This document shows, one piece after another, positions 11,025 through 18,940 of a DNA stretch of 64,000 nt. The notes beneath the pieces are model-generated. The model had not been told where the DNA came from. It saw nothing but the letters and a program-made list of their open reading frames with translations, and ran no database searches. Source of the DNA: Aurantiochytrium sp. KH105 (Eukaryota > Sar > Bigyra > Thraustochytrida > Thraustochytriidae); the NCBI GenBank assembly GCA_003116975.1, contig BGKB01000166.1:62001-126000 (forward strand), read 5' to 3'. Within the stretch, counting starts at the first letter, position 1. Each line of letters begins with the position of its first letter. A program made the translations under genes and the position numbers.

Positions 11025-11657
11025 ATGGCGGAGACTCCGGCCTCGTCGGCGAAGACGACGACGGAAACGTCGGCCGCAGCAGACGGCGGCATGGCGAACG
11101 AGGCCGCGAGCCTCGGACTCGGCCCTGAGTCTCTGCGCGTGGAAACGCTTCTGACGCAGCTGGAGAGCGCCCTCGCGAGCGGGGCCAACGCCGAGGAGGC
11201 GCGAAAACTCGTCAAGGAAATCGAGACCGCGCTCAAGGGCGCAGAAATCGAGGTTCGCACCACGTCCTTAGCGCAGGAAACCAAAACCAAGGCCCGTACG
11301 TGGCTCCGCGGCATCAAGGCGCGCCAGCAGACCGCGCAGCGCGAGGTGCTGCTCAGCGGCGGTGGAGCAAATGGGGCGAACAAACCCAGCACCGCGAACA
11401 AGGCTTTTCGAGAGCGACAACTTGGCGTCACCGAGCGCCTGGATCAGCAGACGACGACCCTCGCAGACTCTGTACGCACCATGCGCGAGACCGAGGACCA
11501 GGCTTCGAGCATAATGTATTCGCTCGCCAAGCAAAAGGAAACCATTCAGTCGGCTTCGAACAAGGTCAACCAGGTCGAGAGCGACCTTTCGTATTCAGAC
11601 AAACTGCTCAACAACATGAAGGCCTGGTGGCGCATTGGCTCTATTCAGGACAAGTGA
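11025..11657 (+). CDS. Qb-type SNARE (Vti1/NPSN-like) without membrane anchor
   Basis: A 210-residue vesicle-fusion protein. The N-terminal half (about 35-105) resembles the Vti1 three-helix regulatory domain (LVKEIETALKGAEIEVRT). Residues about 130-195 form a SNARE coiled coil with regular heptads, including ITERLDQQT-type and SASNKVNQVESDLSYSDKLL segments. The frame then ends in NNMKAWWRIGSIQDK, where most family members continue with about 20 hydrophobic residues. The last codons (GACAAGTGAGCC) could be a splice donor. However, the next 150 bases contain no convincing transmembrane exon, and the neighbouring minus-strand gene ends at 11814. Either the protein is soluble or lipid-anchored, or a last exon was missed. 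The ATG is the first in frame. Confidence 0.72.
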   Translation: MAETPASSAKTTTETSAAADGGMANEAASLGLGPESLRVETLLTQLESALASGANAEEARKLVKEIETALKGAEIEVRTTSLAQETKTKARTWLRGIKARQQTAQREVLLSGGGANGANKPSTANKAFRERQLGVTERLDQQTTTLADSVRTMRETEDQASSIMYSLAKQKETIQSASNKVNQVESDLSYSDKLLNNMKAWWRIGSIQDK

Positions 11658-11813
11658 GCCCGCGCCTCTCTTCAGAGGCGCGACCCTTTGTACGTATATA
11701 CAAGCTCAGAAGAGCTATTGCTTCCACCGCTTCATCAACAACTTATGTTCGTTTGTATCACTGTTTATTTACACACACGCCACCACCTGTTTCTGTTTCT
11801 CTTTTTGTTTTGA

Positions 11814-12542
11814 TCAAGCACGAACGATAAGGTTCGCGAGAGCGTCCACAGTTGCCGCGTCATCTGAACCTGCGTCCGCAACAACAAGACGGAGACGTAC
11901 AGACGTCGGCACCTTGGTCTCTCCAAGCGCACGAGACAGAGCCATGACGGATGCTTGACGACTGAACCCGCGTGCGCCGCTTCCAAGCAAGGGCAGGTCA
12001 ACGATGCGAATTTCACTCGCGTCGGAAAAGGTCCCGAAAGCGCAAGCGAGACCATTGAAGAACGAAGCTTGGAGCAACGTTTCGGCCTCGGGCTCGTCAC
12101 AAAAAGGCACCGCAACGTGCACAATTGCGTCGAAGCCAAGGTCGGCCAGACGCCCGGGAGCACTCGATCGCACAGCCGATCCTAGCTCCAGCGGCGCACC
12201 ATTCGCTTTCGCCTGCAAATTCCGCAGGTCCTCGCGGAGCGCAGCGCCGCCCTCGGCATGCACGCGGCCATCAATGGTTTGCGCTGGGTACAGCATGTTG
12301 GGCCCGGCCTCCATGCCGCCCCATCCCGAGGTCCAGCCGTGCTGCTCGGCTACGGGCAGAGGCCCTCCGCGCGGAAAGTATGGGCATTTCGTGCCCTCCA
12401 ACCGTTCGTTCGCCGGGTTCACGAGCACGCGCTGCACGTGCTCGTGCGCGTGAGAGCTTGGGCCCGGGCTCACAACGTCCCGGACGCGCCAGATCTCGAC
12501 GCCCGCCGCCACGCGTCGCACGCGGCGCCACCCGGCAGCCAT
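11814..12542 (-). CDS. Macro domain protein
   Basis: A 242-residue protein made almost entirely of a macro domain, the fold that binds ADP-ribose and often removes it from proteins or processes its derivatives. Visible motifs are VLVNPANERLEG (the family NAAN box), the helix region IDGRVHAEGGAALREDL, the strand DAIVHVAVPF, and the loop LPLLGSGARGFSR (the family STGxxG loop that grips the diphosphate). Relative to the usual domain there is an insertion of about 25 residues (CPYFPRGGPLPVAEQHGW) between the NAAN box and the glycine-rich part. I chose the ATG at 12542. The frame continues upstream, but only through a TTTG repeat and Arg-rich sequence, and it has no better start. No localisation signal is evident. 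Confidence 0.82.
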   Translation of the reverse strand: MAAGWRRVRRVAAGVEIWRVRDVVSPGPSSHAHEHVQRVLVNPANERLEGTKCPYFPRGGPLPVAEQHGWTSGWGGMEAGPNMLYPAQTIDGRVHAEGGAALREDLRNLQAKANGAPLELGSAVRSSAPGRLADLGFDAIVHVAVPFCDEPEAETLLQASFFNGLACAFGTFSDASEIRIVDLPLLGSGARGFSRQASVMALSRALGETKVPTSVRLRLVVADAGSDDAATVDALANLIVRA

Positions 12543-13850
12543 CCTCCGCGCCAACCACGACGCGGCCACGGTAGTAGAGCGGGAGGAGTCTTTGTGAGTT
12601 TCTTCGTTTTGTTGTTTGGCTGTGCAAGGCTCGCGAGCCGGGGGTATGAGAATGAGATCGAATTCGGAATGGAATTCGGAGCGACGGCGAGGTGTTGTAC
12701 TACTCCTACGCGGCTGCTCAAGATTGGCTCGCGTGGGAAGATGTGCTCGCCACACCTGCCACTGCAGTGAGGGGTGTGCCTGCCAGTTCGCGCTACAAAC
12801 AAACAAACAAACAAACAAACAAAATAAACTGCGAGCACGTGCCTTTTTCTTCCTCGACTCAATGCCGCCGTCTTCGAAGCCGGCCACGGCGTCGCCCCTC
12901 GCGTTGCCTCGCGTCGCCCTCGCCTCGCGTCGCGGCCTGCTTGCCTGCCTTCTTGTTCCTGTCCTCACGTCCCTCTGCACGCTCAGACTTCACGCGTGGC
13001 GGTCGGTGGCGGCGAGATCCCGCCGGAGCGTTCTCGACCGCGCGGCGGGCTTGTTCTTGACCCGAAGGCCCTCCCGCCCCGTGCGTCCGTCCGTGCCAAG
13101 GCCGCCTCCGGGCCGCCGGACTGCGCCCGCGCGGCCGCGGCCGAGTGGTTGGCTGGCCTGCCGTCTCGCCTGCCGGCGCGGTGGTTGGTCGCCGCTGACG
13201 GCCCGGTCTCCGGGCCCCTTTTTTTGCGCGCCTTTGTGCCTTGCTTTTCCTTTGCTCTTTTCCCGAACTGCTTCACCTCGAGCCATTCCACCTCCTCGTC
13301 CGCGCTGCAGCGACCGATCGAGCGATGCATCGTCGACGGGGCATCGCCCGCGGCGTCCGCGGCAGGTGCAGCGCGGAAGGAAGCGCAGCAGCGCGCGTGG
13401 GGCAGAATTCGGCGGGCGAGCGGGCAAGACAGACAACTTGGACTTGGTTGTGCGCCGGCTAAGCAAAGTCGCAACTTGAAGAGGAGCACACACTTGCTTG
13501 GCTGGCAAGAGGTTGGTTTGCACGAGGACGAGCAGCAGACGCAGAGCAATCCTCGATCGATCGATCGATTGATCGAGCGCAACAGAGACCGCCAGAGCGC
13601 GACGACACGGGCAGCGCCGAGCACGCCGCGACCCTTGGCAGGCGGGCAGTGCTTACGACGCTGCTCGCGCCCGCAGCAGCAGCAGCAGCAGAAGCAGCAG
13701 CAGTGGCACCAGGCTCTCTTGGCCTGTAGTTTTCGGGCTCGCTCGAGGTGCGAGCAGTGCTCGCAAACCTGCAAGAGCGTTTGTTGGCCTGGCGCTCGAG
13801 GCCGAGGCCGACGAAGGGGACGAGGAGGAGGAGGAGGAGAGGCGAGGAGG
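12543..13850. other. Divergent upstream region of the macro and transporter genes
   Basis: About 1.3 kb of GC-rich sequence between two divergent start codons. It holds a CAAA repeat (12796-12824), a short ATCG run (about 13555-13570) and a CAG/AAG run (about 13675-13708). Long open frames exist on both strands but consist of Arg-, Ser- and Pro-rich chance sequence. I see no separate gene. Confidence 0.5.
12796..12824 (+). repeat. (CAAA)n tetranucleotide repeat
   Basis: Seven CAAA units upstream of the macro-domain gene. On the minus strand they read as a Phe-Val-Cys-Leu repeat, which extends the macro-gene frame artificially. Confidence 0.9.
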
Positions 13851-14472
13851 ATGGACGGCGACGCGACGCCGGACGATGCCTGGGTGCGGTCGCCCAGGAG
13901 CGAACGCGACGCGCTGTCCCTGTACTCGCAGACGCTGCACCAGGCGTCGCCCGGGCTCGGCGTGGCCAGGAGGCTGCACCGCTCGTGGACAGGGGACTCG
14001 CGCAGCGAGAGCGGGCTGCGCGACAGCTTCCTTGGGGAGCCCCTCGAGAGGAGGGAGTCAGAGTTCCCCTCGGACAACAAGTCCACCGTGGCCCAGGCCA
14101 CCTTTAACGGCGTCAACGTGCTCGCAGGCGTGGGCACGCTCTCCTTGCCCTTTGCTTTTCGCCAGACAGGCTGGGCGCTCGGTCTGGGTTTCTTGCTGTA
14201 CCTGTGCGCCATGACCAACTTCACCGGCAAGCTCATCGGCCGCTGCATGAGCAAAGACCCGAACATTCACACCTACGGCGACATTGGCTACGCCGCCTTT
14301 GGCAAACGAGGCCGCAGCTTTATCACAGTCATCTTTTGCCTCGAGCTGCTCGCGGCCTTGTCCATGTTCATCACGCTCATGGGCGACAACCTGCACAAGC
14401 TGCTCGGCCATGGCGAAAAGGACGTTCTCTACACCATCTGCGCCCTCATCGTGCTGCCCACTTGCTGGACCN
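13851..14472 (+). CDS. Amino-acid/auxin permease family transporter, truncated at an n
   Basis: The N-terminal 207 residues of an AAAP-family transporter (SLC36/AVT1-like, vacuolar amino-acid transport). A hydrophilic N-terminus of about 75 residues is followed by the family signature FNGVNVLAGVGTLSLPFAF, then membrane segments LGLGFLLYLCAMTNF, FITVIFCLELLAALSMF and VLYTICALIVLPTCW. Family members have about 11 membrane segments and at least 400 residues. Here homology stops exactly at the undetermined base 14472. The frame runs on to 14708, but that part is hydrophilic (rich in Glu and Ser) and unlike a transporter. I chose the ATG at 13851 because everything upstream in frame is low-complexity. 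Either the assembly is collapsed or misjoined at 14472, or the gene is truncated. Confidence 0.78.
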
Positions 14473-15334
14473 AAGAGCTGCTGGAGCTTGTACGTTCCCT
14501 CTCTGCAAGCTCAGAGGAACATGTCTCAGAAGAGGCGAGCTCATCACGCGAACCAAACCCTCCTCAGAACGCTGATGAAGTTCCAGCTGGAACGTCGGAG
14601 AGCGTTCCGGATACAATGGAAGAGGAGGATCTCGTGAAAGCGGCACTTTTTGCAAACGCTGCTCTTTCTGGGTACACAGGCGGCAAGCTAAACGTTGCCA
14701 TTTGGTGAGCTACTTGACCAAGATCAAACAATGGGATAAAAACCTTCCTTGGCAAGCCAAACGTGCACAACTTTTTAGCATGACCGTAGAGTTCATTCGA
14801 TCACTCCCTGAGATCGCTAATCCTGGCCTATGTCAGCTGGAATCGTCGCCACAAGCGAAATAGATAGTAAAGGTGTCTCGTAGAGAAAAGTAACACTAGA
14901 CCAATTCCGGTAAAAGCAAACCAATACAAAACTACGTATGTTCTTAAAACCAGACTCAGAAGCATTGCGCAAAATCTGCGTGTGGAAATCATAGGTCGGT
15001 GGCTCCGTGGCGAGGAAAAATCTGCAAACTATAATTGATCTCAAGCAACACCAATCGACTGAGTTCGTTCACTGATCAAACTACGAGCTCTCCATGCTCG
15101 TTCGCACGCTCTACACGACTCCTACAACCAAAAGTTGATTTTTGATCGAAAAATGATTTTTCTAACATTGATGTTGAAAATCGGAGGTTTTACCCTACTG
15201 CAGTCGTAAGAGTCGCAGCGGCAACGCGGCAGCGGCAGCAGCAGTGGCAACGCGGGCAACGGTAGCAGCTTCGTGCGTAGCAGTAGGAAAGCAACGGCGC
15301 AAGCAGCGGCAAGGCAAGGAAGGGTACATATACC
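14473..15334. other. AT-richer stretch after the transporter break
   Basis: Composition changes sharply after the n at 14472. One frame continues for about 78 codons to a TGA at 14706-14708. A second frame (about 14708-14863) reads as an unremarkable hydrophilic peptide. I recognise neither. The lost transporter C-terminus is not found in any frame here. A run of GCA-rich repeats (15220-15315) leads into the SDHAF3 start. Confidence 0.4.
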
Positions 15335-15945
15335 ATGGCCTCGCCAGCAAACCCTGCAGCGCTCCAGCTCTATAGGACCATCCTGCGCCTGCACAGGCAG
15401 AAGCTGCCGCACAGGTTGCGCGAACTCGGAGACTCCTACGTCAAGTAAGTCATCTCTCTTGCTCAAGCCTTCGGCGCTTCATTACCTCAACGAGGCACGG
15501 CACGGCACGGCGCAACACAACACAACACGACGCGAGGCACAATCGCTCGTCGCAAATGCAACTCCTTTCGACTCCCATCAAGACGCACGACACTAACGCG
15601 GGGGCACATGTGCGCAGAAAAGAGTTCAAAGATCACAAAAATGCCAAGGCAAACTTTATTCCTCTCTTCATGAGCGAATGGCAAAAGTATGCGGAAGGTC
15701 TCGCTACGCAGCGCAGCGATGGCGACACAAGAGTAAGTCTACGAGGACAAAGCGTATCCTGTTGTGCGTGCGTTTACGCTTGTTCATGAATGGACGCATG
15801 GAAAGACTGACCTTTCGTTGCATGCATGTATACAAAGTTTGGCATGGACTTGGACGAGGAAACGATTGCAAACATGAATGCAGACCAAAGGGCAAGCCTC
15901 GAGCGTCTGCGCCAAGAGGCCACCAACTTCAAGCCGTCTACATAA
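15335..15945 (+). CDS. SDHAF3: Succinate dehydrogenase assembly factor 3 (ACN9, LYR family)
   Basis: Three exons (15335-15444, 15618-15732, 15838-15945) encode 110 residues. Both donors are GTAAGT, the acceptors are CAG and AAG, and a CACTAAC branch-like motif lies near 15591. Exon 1 carries the LYR motif (LYRTILRLHRQKLPHRLRELGDSYV). Exon 2 gives KKEFKDHK and the conserved F-x5-EWQKYAEGL. Exon 3 gives FGMDLDEETIANMNADQ, the usual C-terminal helix. These match SDHAF3/ACN9, a mitochondrial matrix protein that helps mature the iron-sulfur subunit of succinate dehydrogenase. Family length is about 110-130 residues, so the model is complete. The gene is easily missed because no single frame covers it. 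Confidence 0.9.
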
Positions 15946-17089
15946 GTATAACTTGCTCGGCAGACGTCGTAGAACCAGACACGCCAGTAGAAAATTCGTC
16001 AAACAAGACAGAGAGCAAGGCTCACTCCTTTGTGCGAGCCAAACTGCCACCTACTTTGAAAACGAAGACTTTGCGTGACGGTTCACCACTTGACTCCGTT
16101 GATCTCTCTCTTGCAGAGCTGACGCGACCTTGCAAGCTTTCTCAATTTGGCGTAAATTCAGAACCGAAACATTTGTCTTGTCAACCGTGCAGGGTAAAGC
16201 CTGTAAATTTTTTGTTAGAAGAAAATGCATGTGACGCTCTTGCAGTGCCTGTATCCAAAGATGCAGCCCATCTATCCCGTCAAATGTCCAAACATAAGTC
16301 AACAAACTATCAGGTTATGCTTTTCTTTCCCTCATCCCGTTTGCTGAGTGCCAGTCGACCCCAAAAACTCCTTGACTCACCGTTTTTCTTTTTTCGCAAT
16401 TCCGCAAAACTCGCGTCTGCATGCACATGCATCCACATGTATGCACGATCAGCCTGGCTCCTTATCTTCGAGCACCTAACCCCTCCATCTCATCTCCCTT
16501 CGTCTTCCGTCTTGTCTTGTACTAGGCCTACGCATCTCGCTCCAAGTTACAAGAAATGAAAACAAGAGCACGGCGGGCAATGCCGGGCTGACCGTTTTCA
16601 GGATCCTTCAAGTTTCATGATCGCGAGTCTGACTTGGCTTGGCGCGCAAACCCGCATCCGATTGGACGCTCCACGCGCGCGTTGCCGAGCCGCTGCGCTG
16701 CGGAGCCCGCGAGCCCGAGCCTGAGACGCGGCGGCACCCTCGGCGGAGGCCCCGCGCCCCCTCGCGCGCGCCGGGCCAGGACGCGCGTCGCGGCAGGAGT
16801 TGGAGAGGCGACCGATTGCCAGGGCAACCGGGCACCCTCGCCAGCGAACGTAGGAGGTCCTAGGTGCCAACTACGGGGGAGCGGCCGCTGCGATCGCGCA
16901 GAGCCGGAGCCAAGCCAAGCCACGCCACGCAAACGCCGAGCAAAAGCGCGAGGCGTCCGCTCGCGCAGACGCGACCAGTGGCCTTTGCTTGCTCTAGACC
17001 GCAGTCTACTGTTGGTCTCGCAAACTCGCTCTCGCGGCAAGATAAGGAAAGAGGCATAAACAAGAGCTCGCGAACTGCACCCTTGCATC
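15946..17089. other. Unassigned stretch with possible exons
   Basis: The first 600 bases are AT-richer than average, yet one plus-strand frame stays open from SDHAF3 to 16559. Possible splice sites are visible (pyrimidine-rich TCTCTCTTGCAG near 16105; donor CAGGTTATG at 16311-16319; acceptor TACTAG at 16520-16525). The last would start a short basic exon ending at a TGA near 16591. There is no convincing start codon, so I do not call a gene. From 16600 to 17089 I see only GC-rich promoter-like sequence before the PP2A gene. Confidence 0.3.
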
Positions 17090-18940
17090 ATGAGCGTCTC
17101 GGCGCTTTCGCTGCTCCAGGATGAATTCCTGGACGAAGACCTGGGCGCAAAGCGCAGAGCCGCCGAAAAGCTCGACATCGTGGCCAAGGCCCTCGGCCCG
17201 GACCGCACAAGATCAGAACTGATCCCGTGGATGCAAGACAATCTGCAGCAGCAGGAGGACGAGATTCTGTATATTTTTGCGAAAAAGAGCTGCGAGCTGC
17301 GCGAGCTGGTCGGTAGCGCCGACGATGCCGAGTGCATGGTTCCCCTCGTGGAGGCTCTTCTGGGCGTGGAGGAGACCTTTGTCCGCGAGGCCGCGAGCGA
17401 ATGCGGACGACAACTGGTGGCCGGCCTCAAGGGCCCTGGACCCAAGGGAAAGGTCCTGGAATCGCTCTTACGGCTCGGCAAGGGCGAGTGGTTCACCTCA
17501 CGCATGTCGGCGTGCTCGCTGTGCGGCGCCATGATGAAAGCCAACCTGGGCGCCGACGAACAGGCCCAGCTCAAGGAGCTTTACTTTAGCTTATGTAAGG
17601 ATGAGACGCCCATGGTGCGTCGCTCCGCGGCGCGGGAGCTGCCGAGCGTGATCGCGTCGCTCGAGCCATCCGAAGTGGTCACCGAGGTGATACCCATCTA
17701 TCAGAAATTAGTCACGGATCCACAAGAGTCCGTCTCGATGAATTGGATCGCCAACATTGGTGAACTCGCGGCGCGACTGGGACCGGAGCTGGGCGAAGGG
17801 CATTGCCTGCCCCTCATCAAGCAATATTGCACCGATAGGTCCTGGCGCATTCGGTACACGGTGGGGCAGTGCTTTGACAAGCTTTGCGCAAGCTTCAGCC
17901 CTGCCGTCGTCAGCGAGGTCCTTCTGCCGCTCTTTTGTGAACTCTTGCGCGACCCCGAGGGCGAGGTGCGCAACGTGGCGTCAGAGCACCTTGTCACCAT
18001 TGGTCTTGCCGTCTCCCCGGACGACTTTTGCGCCGAGGTTATTCCTGTCATGAGCGGTCTCGTTGAAATGGATATTCAGCGACCTGTGCGACTCAACATT
18101 AGCAAGGCTGCTGTGGATGACGGTCTTCTCAAGGCTCTCGGTCGTGCACGAGTCAGCGAGCACCTTTTGCCCATGTGGGAGGTCTTTCTCAAGGACGCCA
18201 ACGGCGTCTGCGCGCCCGAAATGCGCCTGGTTGTCCTCAACAACCTCGCGGCTATCATTGAGACGCTCGGCGCTGAGACCGTGGCCAGCGAGTGGGGCAC
18301 CATGCTTTGGAATCTCTTCGAGTCGTCAAAGCTGCACAATAGCGGCGATGGCACCGGCTCGGGCAACATGCTGGCCCAAGGCATGGGGGGTATGCCCACA
18401 AGCGAAGATATCGAGTACCCGCACTGGCGCATGCGCAAAGCCATTCTGAACATTATCGGAAACTTGGCCAGCAGCGCCGCCAGCGACGCCACTGTCGAGA
18501 AGCTCGTGCTGGACATTTGGTCCGCGAGTCTCGCTGACGAGGTCTTTGAGGTACGCTATTCGGCAGCTTGTCTCCTTGCTTCCTTTTGCGAGTCAGACAG
18601 CAAAGTTGGCCCCAGCACCGTGACCTCGGTCTTCATTCCCCGTCTCGTTGATTTCTTCAAGCACGCCAAGACTCGCTACGCGCACCGCATCATCTTTGCG
18701 CACGCCGTCGCTCAGCTGGGTCGCTTCCCTGGTCTCGCCGAGCCTTGCTACGCTCACCTCGACAAGTGCCTTGATGACAAGGTCCCCAACGTCCGCTTGG
18801 CCACGCTTGCTGCATTGTGCGACGTGATGGATCCGGCGCTCAAGGCGCGCATCTCCAAAAAGGTGTCTGCTCTCGCCGCGGACCCGGATGCCGATGTTGC
18901 CGCCGAGGCCAAGCGCTGTGCCGCGCGGCTGCAACTCTGA
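17090..18940 (+). CDS. PPP2R1A: PP2A scaffold (A/PR65) regulatory subunit
   Basis: A 616-residue all-helical protein built from tandem HEAT repeats, about 39 residues each, from end to end. It is the scaffold on which the PP2A catalytic C subunit and a variable B subunit assemble. Diagnostic stretches are CGRQLVAGLKGP, DETPMVRRSAARELP, DRSWRIRYTVGQCFDKLC, DPEGEVRNVASEHL and the C-terminal DKVPNVRLATLAALCDV. Animal and plant orthologues are about 590 residues. The surplus is mainly a Gly/Met-rich loop (GDGTGSGNMLAQGMGGMPTSED) in the C-terminal half. The start is the first ATG, in a CATC-ATG context, and the gene is intronless. It acts in the cytoplasm and nucleus. Confidence 0.95.
   Translation: MSVSALSLLQDEFLDEDLGAKRRAAEKLDIVAKALGPDRTRSELIPWMQDNLQQQEDEILYIFAKKSCELRELVGSADDAECMVPLVEALLGVEETFVREAASECGRQLVAGLKGPGPKGKVLESLLRLGKGEWFTSRMSACSLCGAMMKANLGADEQAQLKELYFSLCKDETPMVRRSAARELPSVIASLEPSEVVTEVIPIYQKLVTDPQESVSMNWIANIGELAARLGPELGEGHCLPLIKQYCTDRSWRIRYTVGQCFDKLCASFSPAVVSEVLLPLFCELLRDPEGEVRNVASEHLVTIGLAVSPDDFCAEVIPVMSGLVEMDIQRPVRLNISKAAVDDGLLKALGRARVSEHLLPMWEVFLKDANGVCAPEMRLVVLNNLAAIIETLGAETVASEWGTMLWNLFESSKLHNSGDGTGSGNMLAQGMGGMPTSEDIEYPHWRMRKAILNIIGNLASSAASDATVEKLVLDIWSASLADEVFEVRYSAACLLASFCESDSKVGPSTVTSVFIPRLVDFFKHAKTRYAHRIIFAHAVAQLGRFPGLAEPCYAHLDKCLDDKVPNVRLATLAALCDVMDPALKARISKKVSALAADPDADVAAEAKRCAARLQL

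Noticed and set aside
12543-12980. Upstream extension of the macro-domain gene to 388 residues
   Set aside because: It reads through a TTTG microsatellite (Phe-Val-Cys-Leu repeats) and lacks conserved sequence.
12983-14266. 427-codon minus-strand frame across the transporter start
   Set aside because: It runs through GC-rich leader and repeats, and antisense to the transporter. Its Cys, Arg and Ser runs come from CAG and GGA repeats.
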